A stretch of 64,000 bases of DNA from Eurosta solidaginis. Its lineage: Eukaryota; Arthropoda; Insecta; Diptera; Tephritidae. Below the pieces are notes generated by a model. The model saw nothing but the letters and a program-made list of their open reading frames with translations, did not search any database and was not told the DNA's origin. The position numbers were made by a program, and so were the translations under genes. Of this stretch, positions 11,597 to 25,195 are shown piece by piece. Every line of letters begins with the position of its first letter. The stretch's first letter is position 1. The stretch is from the NCBI RefSeq assembly GCF_040869045.1, contig NC_090324.1:51613346-51677345 (forward strand). Direction: 5' to 3'.

Positions 11597-14500
11597 TCTT
11601 TATATTAATACGCTAACAAAATTTCCATACAATCAATTGACAGGCTGTTTCGCATACTTAGCATACGTAAAATCATATGAAAGTTATATGAATCGATTCG
11701 TATTGATCAGCCGCAGTGCATAGGCCTATTTTTGTTAACAAATATTACTCTATTTGTTTATAACTAATAGAAAAAGTTTTTTGTAAATTCGAAAATCTGT
11801 GCAACTATCGAAATTGCCATCTTTAGGACGCATTATGTTCACAAACTCCCCTGAGTACATAGCTCCAAATTCTCAATTGTTCCGTTGCTCAAATGTTTCA
11901 TCTCTACATATGAATATATTTGTAAACGCCGAACGGTGAGAGAACTACTGCTTCGCTCATTTTCTGTTGAAATAAAATATTGTTTCCTATTGTTACCAAT
12001 TACCCATATTGGTTTGTACCAAAATCTTTAAAAATTGTTCTAAAATAATTGTTAGCGCACAAAAAAACTTTAAGGAGAAGTAATAACTTAACCGGCCTAT
12101 TTTTTTGAACAAATTTTACTTACACGTAAAAGAATAGGTCTTTATTTAACAGATTCTTTGTTTTTCATTTTAGGTGCTTTAAAAAAATGAAATCAGAAAT
12201 AATGAGTCTACTTTTGTTCAAACTCACTAAATTTATTTATTTATAACAATTAATTCAAATTTGATCCAAATGCATTTCCAGATTTTATACTCATTTTAGA
12301 TATAGCACGTCTTATAGTGAACAAAAAATAAATAAATTTGCTACAAAGATATTACATTAAAATTTGTATATTGTCTTTTATGCGAATTTTTTTTGATATT
12401 TCTTATTTTATTTTATTATATTATCTTTTATCACGTTGTATATTAAATTTGCTGCAAAGATATTATATTAAAATTTGTATATTGTCTTTTATGCTAATAT
12501 ATTTTGATATTTCTTATTTTATTTTATTATATTATCTTTTATTTCAACTTAGTTTATTATTATTTAAATGCAACTTGATTGAATCGGAAAATTTCACGTT
12601 GTATATTAAACGAAAAAAAACGACCCAAAGACGTTTTCGATTTTAGGTCGAAATACTGCATAGGCCGTATATTACTCTACTATCTATATATTAATTCGCT
12701 AACAAAATTTCCATACAATCAATTGACAGGCTGTTTCGCATACTTAGCATACGTAAAATCATATAAAAGTTATATGAATCGATTCGTATTGATCAGCCGC
12801 AGTGTATGGGCCTATTTTTGTTAACAAATATTACTCTATTTGTTTATAATTAATAGAAAAAGTTTTTTGTAAATTCGAAAATCTGTGCAACTATCGAAAT
12901 TGCAATCTGTAGGACGCATTATGTTCACAACCCCCCTGAGTACAAGCTCCAAATTCTCAAGTGTTCCGTTGCTCAAATGTTTCATCTCTACATAAGTATA
13001 TATTTGTACACGCCAAACGGTGAGAGAACTACTGCTTCGCTCATTTTCTGTAAATAAAATATTGTGTCCCATTGTTGCCAATTACCTATATTGGTCTGTA
13101 CCAAAATCCTTAAAAAATTGTTCTAAAATAATTTTTAGCGCACAAAAAAACTTTAAAGAGAAGTAATAACTTAACTGGCCTATTTTTTTGGACAAAGTTT
13201 ACTTACACGTAAAAGCATAGGTCTTTATTTAACAGATTCCTTGTTTTTCATTTTCAGTGCTTTAAAAAAAAATAAATCAGAAATAATGAATCAACTTTTC
13301 TTCAAACTCACTAAATTTATTTATTTATAACAATTAATTGCAAATTTGACCCAAATGTTTTTTGCATTTCCAGATTTTATACTCATTTTAGATATATCAC
13401 GTCTTATAGTGAACAAAAAATAAATAAATTTGATACAAAGATATTACATTAAAATTTGTATATTGTCTTTTATGCTAATTTATTTTGATATTTCTTATTT
13501 TATTTTATTGTATTATCTTTTATCACGTTGTATATTAAATTTGCTACAAAGATATTATATTAAAATTTGTATATTGTCTTTTATGCTAATTTATTTTGAT
13601 ATTTCTTATTTTATTTTATTATATTATCTTTTATTTCAACTTAGTTTATTATTATCTAAATGCAACTTGATTGAATCGGAAAATTTCACGTTGTATATTA
13701 AACGAAAAAAAACGACCCAAAGACGTTTTCGATTTTAGGTCGAAATATTGCATAGGCCGTATATTACTCTACTATCTATATATTAATTCGCTAACAAAAT
13801 TTCCATACAATCAATTGACAGGCTGTTTCGCATATTTAGCATACGTAAAATCATATAAAAGTTATATGAATCGATTCGTATTGATCAGCCGCAGTGTATG
13901 GGCCTATTTTTGTTAACAAATATTACTCTATTTGTTTATAATTAATAGAAAAAGTTTTTTGTAAATTCGAAAATCTGTGCAACTATCGAAATTGCAATCT
14001 GTAGGACGCATTATGTTCACAAACCCCCCTGAGTACAAGCTCCAAATTCTCAATTGTTCCGTTGCTCAAATGTTTCATCTCTACATAAGTATATATTTGT
14101 ACACGCCAAACGGTGAGAGAACTACTGCTTCGCTCATTTTCTGTAAATAAAATATTGTGTCCCATTGTTGCCAATTACCTATATTGGTCTGTACCAAAAT
14201 CCTTAAAAAATTGTTCAAAAATAATTTTTAGCGCACAAAAAAACTTTAAAGAGAAGTAATAACTTAACCGGCCCATTTTTTTGGACAAATTTTACTTACA
14301 CGTAAAAGCATAGGTCTTTATTTAACAGATTCTTTGTTTTTCATTTTAGGTGTTTTAAAAAAAATAAATCAGAAATAATGAGTCAACTTTTCTTCAAACT
14401 CACTAAATTTATTTATTTATAACAATTAATTGCAAATTTGACCCAAATATTTTTTGCATTTCCAAATTTTATGCTTATTTTAGATATAGCACATCTTATA

Positions 14501-14866
14501 GTGAACAAAAAATAAATAAATTTGCTACAAAGATATTACATTAAAATTTGTATATTGTCTTTTATGCTAATTTATTTTGATTTTTCTTATTTTATTTTAT
14601 TGTATTATCTTTTATCACGTTGTATATTAAATTTGCTACAAAGATGTTACATTAAAATTTGTATATTGTCTTTTATGCTAATTTATTTTGATGTTCCTTA
14701 TTTTATTTTATTATATTATCTTTTATTTCGACTTAGTTTATTATTATTTAAATGCAACTTGATTGAATCGGAAAATTTCACGTTGTATATTAAACGAAAA
14801 AAAAACGACCCAAAAAAGTTTTCGATTTTAGGTCGAAATATTGCATAGGCAGTATATTACCCACTA

Positions 14867-15459
14867 TCTATATATTAATACGCTAACAAAATTTCCATAC
14901 AATCAATTGGCAGGTTGTTTCGCCTACTTAGCATACGTAAAATCATATGAAAGTTATATGAATCGATTCGTATTGATCAGCCGCAGTGCATAGGCCTATT
15001 TTTGTTAACAAATATTACTCTATTTGTTTATAACTAATAGAAAAAGTTTTTTGTAAATTCGAAAATCTGTGCAACTATCGAAATTGCCATCTGTAGGACG
15101 CATTATGTTCACAAACCCCCCTGAGTACAAGCTCCAAATTCTCAATTGTTCCGTTGCTCAAATGTTTCATCTCTACATATGTATATATTTGTACACGCCA
15201 AACGGTGAGAGAACTACTGCTTCGCTCATTTTCTGTTGAAATAAAATATTGTTTCCCATTGTTTCCAATTACCTATATTGGTTTGTACCAAAATCTTTAA
15301 AAAATTGTTCTAAAATAATTGTTAGCGCACAAAAAAACTTTAAAGAGAAGTAATAACTTAACCGGCCTATTTTTTTGGACAAATTTTACCTACACGTAAA
15401 AGCATAGGTCTTTATTTAACAGATTCTTTGTTTTTCATTTTAGGTGCTTTAAAAAAAAA
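14867..15459 (+). repeat. Truncated array unit 8
   Basis: Identical breakpoint and identical TCTT variant of the next unit's edge as in unit 4, 3.86 kb away. Units 3, 4 and 8 also share a CAATTGGCAGG variant, supporting duplication of a multi-unit block. Confidence 0.85.
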
Positions 15460-17645
15460 TCTTTATATTAATACGCTAACAAAATTTCCATACAATCAAT
15501 TGACAGGCTGTTTCGCATACTTAGCATACGTAAAATCATATGAAAGTTATATGAATCGATTCGTATTGATCAGCCGCAGTGTATGGGCCTATTTTTGTTA
15601 ACAAATATTACTCTATTTGTTTATAATTAATAGAAAAAGTTTTTTGTAAATTCAAAAATCTGTGCAACTATCGAAATTTCCATCTGTAGGACGCATTATG
15701 TTCACAAACCCCCCTGAGTACAAGCTCCAAATTCTCAATTGTTCCGTTGCTCAAATGTTTCATCTCTACATATGAATATATTTGTAAACGCCAAACGGTG
15801 AGAGAACTACTGCTTCGCTCATTTTCTGTTGAAATAAAATATTGTTCCCCATTGTTTCCATTTACCTATATTGGTTTGTACCAAAATCTTTAAAAATTGT
15901 TCTAAAATAATTGTTAGCGCACAAAAAAACTTTAAAGAGAAGTAATAACTTAACCGGCCTATTTTTCTGGACAAATTTTACTTACACGTAAAAGCATAGG
16001 TCTTTATTTAACAGATTCTTTTTTTTCATTTTAGGTGCTTTAAAAAAAAATAAATCAGAAATAATGAGTCAACTTTTCTTCAAACTCACTAAATTTATTT
16101 ATTTATAACAATTAATTGCATATTTTACCCAAATGTTTTTTGCATTTCCAGATTTTATGCTCATTTTAGATATAGCACGTCTTATAGTGAACAAAAAATA
16201 AATAAATTTGCTACAAAGATATTACATTAAAATTTGTATATTGTCTTTTATGCTAATTTATTTTGATATTTCTTATTTTATTTTATTGTATTATCTTTTA
16301 TCACGTTGTATATTAAATTTGCTAGAAAGATATTACATTAAAATTTGTATATTGTCTTTTATGCTAATTTATTTTGATATTTCTTATTTTATTTTATTAT
16401 ATTATCTTTTATTTCAACTTAGTTTATTATTATTTAAATGCAACTTGATTGAATCGGAAAATTTCACGTTGTATATTAAACGAAAAAAAACGACCCAAAA
16501 AAGTTTTCGATTTTAGGTCGAAATATTGCAAAGGCAGTATATTACCCACTATCTATATATTAATACGCTAACAAAATTTCCATACAATCAATTGACAGGC
16601 TGTTTCGCATACTTAGCATACGTAAAATCATATAAAAGTTACATGAATCCATTCGTATTGATCAGCCGCAGTGCATAGGCCTATTTTTGTTAAGAAATAT
16701 TACTCTATTTGTTTATAATTAATAGAAAAAGTTTTTTGTAAATTCGAAAATCTGTGCAACTATCGAAATTGCCATCTGTAGGACGCATTATGTTCACAAA
16801 CCCCCCTGAGTACAAGCTCCAAATTCTCAATTGTTCCGTTGCTCAAATGTTTCATCTCTACATAAGTATATATTTGTACACGCCAAACGGTGAGAGAACT
16901 ACTGCTTCGCTCATTTTCTGTAAATAAAATATTGTGTCCCATTGTTGCCAATTACCTATATTGGTCTGTACCAAAATCCTTAAAAAATTGTTCTAAAATA
17001 ATTTTTAGCGCACAAAAAAACTTTAAAGAGAAGTAATAACTTAACCGGCCTATTTTTTTGGACAAATTTTACTTACACGTAAAAGCATAGGTCTTTATTT
17101 AACAGATTCTTTGTTTTTCATTTTAGGTGCTTTAAAAAAAAAATTTATCAGAAATAATGAGTCAACTTTTCTTCAAACTCTCTAAATTTATTTATTTATA
17201 ACAATTAATTGCAAATTTGACCCAAGTGTTTTTTGCATTTCCAGATTTTATGCTCATTTTAGATATAGCACGTCTTACAGTGAACAAAAAATAAATAAAT
17301 TTGCTACAAAGATATTACATTAAAATTTGTATATTGTCTTTTATGCTAATTTATTTTGATATTTCTTATTTTATTTTATTGTATTATCTTTTATCACGTT
17401 GTATATTAAATTTGCTACAAAGATATTACATTAAAATTTGTATATTGTCTTTTATGCTAATTTATTTTGATATTTCTTATTTTATTTTATTATATTATCT
17501 TTTATTTCAACTTAGTTTATTATTATTTAAATGCAACTTGATTGAATCGGAAAATTGCACGTTGTATATTAAACAAAAAAAAACGACCCAAAAACGTTTT
17601 CGATTTTATGTCGAAATATTGCATAGGCCGTATATTACTCTGCTA

Positions 17646-20600
17646 TCTATATATTAGTACGCTAACAAAATTTCCATACAATCAATTGACAGGCTGTTTC
17701 GCATACTTAGCATACGTAAAATCATATAAAAGTTATATGAATCGATTCGTATTGATCAGCCGCAGTGCATAGGCATATTTTTGTTAACAAATATTTACAC
17801 TATTTGTTTATAAATAATAGAAAAAGTTTTTTGTAAATTCGAAAATCTGTGCAACTATCGAAATTGCCATCTGTAGGACGCATTATGTTCACAAACTCCC
17901 CTGAGTACATTGCTCCAAATTCTCAATTGTTCCGTTGCTCAAATGTTTCATCTCTACATATGAATATATTTGTAAACGCCAAACGGTGAGAGAACTACTG
18001 CTTCGCTCATTTTCTGTTGAAATAAAATATTGTTCCCCATTGTTTCCATTTACCTATATTGGTTTGTACCAAAATCTTTAAAAATTGTTCTAAAATAATT
18101 GTTAGCGCACAAAAAAACTTTAAAGAGAAGTAATAACTTAACCGGCCTATTTTTCTGGACAAATTTTACTTACACGTAAAAGCATAGGTCTTTATTTAAC
18201 AGATTCTTTTTTTTTCATTTTAGGTGCTTTAAAAAAAAATAAATCAGAAATAATGAGTCAACTTATCTTCAAACTCACTAAATTTATTTATTTATAACAA
18301 TTAATTGCAAATTTTACCCAAATGTTTTTTGCATTTCCAGATTTTATGCTCATTTTAGATGTAGCACGTCTTATAGTGAACAAAAAATAAATAAATTTGC
18401 TACAAAGATATTACATTAAAATTTGTATATTGTCTTTTATGCTAATTTATTTTGATATTTCTTATTTTATTTTATTGTATTATCTTTTATCACGTTGTAT
18501 ATTAAATTTGCTACAAAGATATTACATTAAATTTGTATATTGCCTTTTATGCTAATTTATTTTGATATTTCTTATTTTATTTTATTATATTATCTTTTAT
18601 TTTAACTTAGTTTATTATTATTTAAATGCAACTTGATTGAATCGGAAAATTTCACGTTGTATATTAAACGAAAAAAAACGACCCAAAAAAGTTTTCGATT
18701 TTAGGTCGAAATATTGCATAGGCAGTATATTACCCACTATCTATATATTAATACGCTAACAAAATTTCCATACAATTAATTGACAGGCTGTTTCGCATAC
18801 TTAGCATACGTAAAATCATATAAAAGTTATATGAATCGATTCGTATTGATCAGCCGCAGTGCATAGGCCTATTTTTGTTAACAAATATTACTCTATTTGT
18901 TTATAATTAATAGAAAAAGTTTTTTGTAAATTCGAAAATCTGTGCAACTATCGAAATTGCCATCTGTAGGACGCATTATGTTCACAAACACCCCTGAGTA
19001 CATAGCTCCAAATTCTCAATTGTTCCGTTGCTCAAATGTTTCATCTCTACATATGAATATATTTGTACACGCCAAACGGTGAGAGAACTACTGCTTCGCT
19101 CATTTTCTGTAAATAAAATATTGTGTCCCATTGTTACCAATTACCTATATTGGTCTGTACCAAAATCCTTAAAAAATTGTTCTAAAATAATTTTTAGCGC
19201 ACAAAAAAACTTTAAAGAGAAGTAATAACTTAACCGGCCTATTTTTTTGGACAAATTTTACTTACACGTAAAAGCATAGGTCTTTATTTAACAGATTCTT
19301 TGTTTTTCATTTTAGGTGCTTTAAAAAAAAATTTATCAGAAATAATGAGTCAACTTTTCTTCAAACTAACTAAATTTATTTATTTATAACAATTAATTGC
19401 AAATTTGACCCAAATGTTTTTTGCATTTCCAGATTTTATGCTCATTTTAGATATAGCACGTCTTATAGTGAACAAAAAATAAATAAATTTGCTACAAAGA
19501 TATTACATTAAAATTTGTATATTGTCTTTTATGCTAATTAATTTTGATATTTCTTATTTTATTTTATTGTATTATCTTTTATCACGTTGTATATTAAATT
19601 TGATACAAAGATATTACATTAAAATTTGTATATTGTCTTTTATGCTAATTTATTTTGATATTTCTTATTTTATTTTATTATATTATCTTTTATTTCAACT
19701 TAGTTTATTATTATTTAAATGCAACTTGATTGAATCGGAAAATTTCACGTTGTATATTAAACGAAAAAAAACGACCCAAAAACGTTTTCGATTTTATGTC
19801 GAAATATTGCATAGGCCGTATATTACTCTACTATCTATATATTAGTACGCTAACAAAATTTCCATACAATCAATTGACAGGCTGTTTCGCATACTTAGCA
19901 TACGTAAAATCATATAAAAGTTATATGAATCATTTCGTATTGATCAGCCGCAGTGCATAGGCATATTTTTGTTAACAAATATTTACTCTATTTGTTTATA
20001 ATTAATAGAAAAAGTTTTTCGTATATTCGAAAATCTGTGCAACTATCGAAATTGCCATCTGTAGGACGCATTATGTTCACAAATACCCCTGAGTACATAG
20101 CTCCAAATTCTCAATTGTTCCGTTGCTCAAATGTTTCATCTCTACATATGAATATATTTGTAAACGCCAAACGGTGAGAGAACTACTGCTTCGCTCATTT
20201 TCTGTTGAAATAAAATATTGTTTCCCATTGTTACCAATTACCTATATTGGTTTGTACCAAAATCTTTAAAAATTGTTCTAAAATAATTGTTAGCGCACAA
20301 AAAAACTTTAAAGAGAAGTAATAACTTAACCGGCCTAATTTTTTGGACAAATTTTACTTACACGTAAAAGCATAGGTCTTTATTTAACAGATTCTTTGTT
20401 TTTCATTTTAGGTGCTTTAAAAAAAAAATTTATCAGAAATAATGAGTCAACTTTTCTTCAAACTCACTAAATTTATTTATTTATAACAATTAATTGCAAA
20501 TTTGACCCAAATGTTTTTTGCATTTCCAGATTTTATGCTCATTTTAGATATAGCACGTCTTACAGTGAACAAAAAATAAATAAATTTGCTACAAAGATAT

Positions 20601-22026
20601 TACATTAAAATTTGTATATTGTCTTTTATGCTAATTTATTTTGATATTTCTTATTTTATTTTATTGTATTATCTTTTATCACGTTGTATATTAAATTTGC
20701 TACAAAGATATTACATTAAAATTTGTATATTGTCTTTTATGCTAATTTATTTTGATATTTCTTATTTTATTTTATTATATTATCTTTTATTTCAACTTAG
20801 TTTATTATTATTTAAATGCAACTTGATTGAATCGGAAAATTGCACGTTGTATATTAAACAAAAAAAAAAACGACCCAAAAACGTTTTCGATTTTATGTCG
20901 AAATATTGCATAGGCCGTATATTACTCTACTATCTATATATTAGTACGCTAACAAAATTTCCATACAATCAATTGACAGGCTGTTTCGCATACTTAGCAT
21001 ACGTAAAATCATATAAAAGTTATATGAATCGATTCGTATTGATCAGCCGCAGTGCATAGGCATATTTTTGTTAACAAATATTTACACTATTTGTTTATAA
21101 ATAATAGAAAAAGTTTTTTGTAAATTCGAAAATCTGTGCAACTATCGAAATTGCCATCTGTAGGACGCATTATGTTCACAAACTCCCCTGAGTACATTGC
21201 TCCAAATTCTCAATTGTTCCGTTGCTCAAATGTTTCATCTCTACATATGAATATATTTGTAAACGCCAAACGGTGAGAGAACTACTGCTTCGCTCATTTT
21301 CTGTTGAAATAAAATATTGTTCCCCATTGTTTCCATTTACCTATATTGGTTTGTACCAAAATCTTTAAAAATTGTTCTAAAATAATTGTTAGCGCACAAA
21401 AAAACTTTAAAGAGAAGTAATAACTTAACCGGCCTATTTTTCTGGACAAATTTTACTTACACGTAAAAGCATAGGTCTTTATTTAACAGATTCTTTTTTT
21501 TTCATTTTAGGTGCTTTAAAAAAAAATAAATCAGAAATAATGAGTCAACTTATCTTCAAACTCACTAAATTTATTTATTTATAACAATTAATTGCAAATT
21601 TTACCCAAATGTTTTTTGCATTTCCAGATTTTATGCTCATTTTAGATGTAGCACGTCTTATAGTGAACAAAAAATAAATAAATTTGCTACAAAGATATTA
21701 CATTAAAATTTGTATATTGTCTTTTATGCTAATTTATTTTGATATTTCTTATTTTATTTTATTGTATTATCTTTTATCACGTTGTATATTAAATTTGCTA
21801 CAAAGATATTACATTAAATTTGTATATTGTCTTTTATGCTAATTTATTTTGATATTTCTTATTTTATTTTATTATATTATCTTTTATTTCAACTTAGTTT
21901 ATTATTATTTAAATGCAACTTGATTGAATCGGAAAATTTCACGTTGTATATTAAACGAAAAAAAACGACCCAAAAAAGTTTTCGATTTTAGGTCGAAATA
22001 TTGCATAGGGAGTATATTACCCACTA
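17646..22026 (+). repeat. Higher-order repeat of about 3.29 kb within the array
   Basis: Diagnostic variants recur at a spacing of 3285-3287 bp: TTAGTACGC edges (17646 and 20933), a one-A deletion in ACATTAAATTTG (about 18525 and 21812), the CAATTAATTGACAGG variant (about 18774 and 22061) and an open stretch at 19028 and 22315. Units 11-13 and 14-15 therefore descend from a duplicated three-unit block. Confidence 0.75.
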
Positions 22027-23001
22027 TCTATATATTAATACGCTAACAAAATTTCCATACAATTAATTGACAGGCTGTTTCGCATACTTAGCATACGTAA
22101 AATCATATAAAAGTTATATGAATCGATTCGTATTGATCAGCCGCAGTGCATAGGCCTATTTTTGTTAACAAATATTACTCTATTTGTTTATAATTAATAG
22201 AAAAAGTTTTTTGTAAATTCGAAAATCTGTGCAACTATCGAAATTGCCATCTGTAGGACGCATTATGTTCACAAACACCCCTGAGTACATAGCTCCAAAT
22301 TCTCAATTGATCCGTTGCTCAAATGTTTCATCTCTACATATGAATATATTTGTACACGCCAAACGGTGAGAGAACTACTGCTTCGCTCATTTTCTGTAAA
22401 TAAAATATTGTGTCCCATTGTTACCAATTACCTATATTGGTCTGTACCAAAATCCTTAAAAAATTGTTCTAAAATAATTTTTAGCGCACAAAAAAACTTT
22501 AAAGAGAAGTAATAACTTAACCGGCCTATTTTTTTGGACAAATTTTACTTACACGTAAAAGCATAGGTCTTTATTTAACAGATTCTTTGTTTTTCATTTT
22601 AGGTGCTTTAAAAAAAAATTTATCAGAAATAATGAGTCAACTTTTCTTCAAACTCACTAAATTTATTTATTTATAACAATTAATTGCAAATTTGATCCAA
22701 ATGCATTTCCAGATTTTATGCTCATTTTAGATATAGCACGTCTTATAGTGAACAAAAAATAAATAAATTTGCTACAAAGATATTACATTAAAATTTGTAT
22801 ATTGTCTTTTATGCGAATTTTTTTTGATATTTCTTATTTTATTTTATTATATTATCTTTTATTTCAACTTAGTTTATTATTATTTAAATGCAACTTGATT
22901 GAATCGGAAAATTTCACGTTGTATATTAAACGAAAAAAACGACCCAAAGACGTTTTCGATTTTAGGTCGAAATATTGCATAGGCCGTATATTACTCTACT
23001 A

Positions 23002-23677
23002 TATTTATTATTAGGTTAACTTTGTTCGATAATAATATGCCCATTACATTGATTCGAAAATGTAAAATTTTTGGCTGAAAAACTTCACAAAAGTTGAAAC
23101 TGTATACGTGGCCCCACTTTATAAATTTTTAATTCAAAAAAAAAAAGAACGGAATTTAAAACTACAGCGGAGACACTGGAGGTTTAAATAGGAGATTTAT
23201 TTAATCTTCTCAGTTAAAGCTCTAGGTGGAGATGTACTATTAGACCTAAAAATTCCGCGTTCTTTTATGACCCCCAAAAGTATCAAATATTCTACCAAAT
23301 CTTAAGGGGTGGCAACACGAATGTTGGGTTTTTACTTATTTAAAAGTACTCAACTATATCGTTACTGAGTTTTAAGTGATAAAGAGAGAGTTACACTCAA
23401 AATATGAAATAAACGGCTAAATTATGGCCTTCGTCATTCGCTGCCTCACTTGGAAAAGTTCGTGCCAGGAGATGGAGTAAAAAGAAAGTAAAATATTGAA
23501 AAATTTTAAATGAAATTTTAAATTTAAAATTTTTATATTTTCAGGATAAGCAAAACAAAGCACATCACACACGCATACATTATTCTATATCATTTATATT
23601 ATCATCAACATCAGGTAAATTTATATTTTATCCCACCCGTTCAAACAACTTACATTGGAAACCACCCCAACTCCCAC
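23002..23677. other. Array exit and unclassified spacer
   Basis: The last unit continues past the usual junction into TATATTTATTATTAGG plus TTAACTTTGTT, which is shared (decayed) with the outer ends of the inverted copies near 52050 and 59735. This suggests that the element's original 3' end lies beyond the array junction. After about 23070 nothing is recognisable; no coding sequence is supported. Confidence 0.45.
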
Positions 23678-25195
23678 TCTTATCATCACTCCATACTCCT
23701 ATTCCCACTACCACTCCGTTTAGCACTCCTACTCCCACCCCTCCCACTCCGATTCCTACTCCCACTCTTGTTACTCCTACTCCCAATCCTTTCCCTTGAT
23801 ACTCCTACTCTCAATGCCACCCCACTCCTGTTCCTCTCAAAATCCCACTCCCATTCCTACCCGCACTCCCACTCTTACTACCACTTCTACTCCCACTCAC
23901 AATACTACTACCAATTATATATATGGGGTATTCCATCCCCTTTCGACCAATTTTGAACCCGACCCCTTTAGAATTGACGGAAAGTTTTTCTTCTTTTTCT
24001 AGCTTATGAAAGACGTTTTTCAGAAGTTTTTAAAAATTTTTTATCCAACTCAAAAAAAGTTATGAATTTTTAAAAAAACACCGTTTTTGTTTTCAAAATG
24101 CTATAACTTTTTCAAAAATTGACCGTTTGGGATCTGTTTTTTTTTTAAATTTGTTTTTAAATGTACTTCTCGGAAAAAATTCCAAAAAAATTTAAGTTTT
24201 TTTTTGTATTTTTCAGTTTTTCGAGATTTTTCGAATTTCGCCCTTTTTTTTCTCATAAAAAACTTCAATAAATTCTGGAATCATCCCCACTAATCCCAGG
24301 GTGGGCCGAGAATTTTTTTTTATTTAATTGAAAAAAACTTAAAATTTTTTTTATATTTTTTCCGAAAAGAACATTTAAAAACAAAAACTCCCACTCTTTT
24401 CCACTCTCACCCTCAACACCACTCCCACTCTTACTACACCTATTCTGCTCCCACCCCTATCCCCACTCCAATTCCCCTTCCACTTCGTGTACTCCTACTC
24501 CCACTTACAATCCCACCTACTACCACTCCTACTACCACACCTGCTACTCCTACTCCCACTCACAATCCCACTCCACTCCTACTCCTGTTCCTCTCCCAAT
24601 CCCACTCCCATTCCTACCCCCACTCCCACTCCTGATACTCCTATTCCCACTCTTACTACCAATTCTACTCCCATTCCCAATAGCACTACCAATTATATCT
24701 AATTGCACATGCATTTTTTAAATTTGTGTGTTTTTTTTTTAATATTTGTACATATACGGGCGCTCCCACTACTGCCCCACCTCTCCTTTATCACCACTTA
24801 TACTCCTACTCGAACTCCCACCGTCACTCCAACTGCAACTCCTGCTACTCTCACTACCATGCCCACCCCCTGCTACTCCTACTCGCAATCCAACTCCCAC
24901 TCCTACTAACATTTCTACTACCAATCCTGCTACTCCAACTCCTATTCCTATTCCTACCCCCACTCCTATTTCCCTTCCATACCTGCTACTCCCACTCCCA
25001 ACACCACTCCCACTCCTGCTACTGCTACTACTACTACCCCCATCCCCACACCAACCCCCCACTCCCACTCCTACTACTATTCCAACTCCTAGTCCAGCTA
25101 CTCCCACTCCCAATTCCAATCCTACCCCACTATATCACCCCCCTAGCCACTGCCACCCCCACTTTTACTCCTTTTCACACTCCCACTTTATAATC
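23678..25195. repeat. C/T-rich ACTCCC/ACTCCT minisatellite blocks
   Basis: Imperfect six- and twelve-base units (CCCACTCCTACTCCCACTCC type) fill 23678-23925, 24388-24690 and 24770-25195, with smaller patches at 25235-25285 and 25400-25520. The plus strand is almost G-free and the minus strand carries runs of GGGAGTGGGAGT, able in principle to form G-quadruplexes or triplexes. Open frames here (Pro/Thr/Ser-rich on plus, Gly/Ser/Val-rich on minus) are by-products of the repeat. Confidence 0.85.
23926..24387. other. AT-rich block between minisatellite segments
   Basis: It begins with GGGGTATTCCATCCCCTTTCG and is rich in T and A runs (TTTTTAAAAATTTTTT). There is no coding potential. It may be a separate insertion splitting the minisatellite; no target-site duplication is clear. 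Confidence 0.4.

Larger units (their letters stand above)
7837..23001 (+). repeat. 15-unit tandem array of a ~1.09-kb Helitron-like repeat
   Basis: Units start at 7837, 8930, 9913, 11007, 11597, 12683, 13775, 14867, 15460, 16552, 17646, 18740, 19834, 20933 and 22027, each with TCT(A/T)TATATTA. Most are 1086-1099 bp. Units 2 and 15 lack one 111-bp subrepeat. Units 4 and 8 are cut to about 590 bp at the same base. Each full unit holds, in order, the TC edge, a block around GATCAGCCGCAGTGCATAGG, a central block, a polypurine step (TTTAGGTGCTTTAAAAAAA), the 111-bp direct duplication, and an end with an imperfect hairpin (ATATTGC-ATAG-GCAGTAT) followed by 11 nt and the next TC. Inverted or decayed copies occur at 51958-53747 and 59640-62245. 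I infer a non-autonomous Helitron-like element that became a satellite; no CTRR terminus is certain. Confidence 0.85.

Noticed and set aside
8045..16951. 63-residue minus-strand ORFs (MATMGHN-type) in the array
   Set aside because: They are shadows of the satellite consensus and are interrupted in several units by single-base changes without compensation.
8586..21059. Recurring 65-157-residue hydrophobic ORFs (MLQRYY-type), one per array unit
   Set aside because: They arise from AT-rich satellite sequence whose 111-bp subrepeat is a multiple of three. Frames break freely between units, and there is no start context or splice logic.
4576..23001. CRISPR-like array
   Set aside because: Long repeats with no unique spacers, in a eukaryotic transposon setting; these are tandem repeats.
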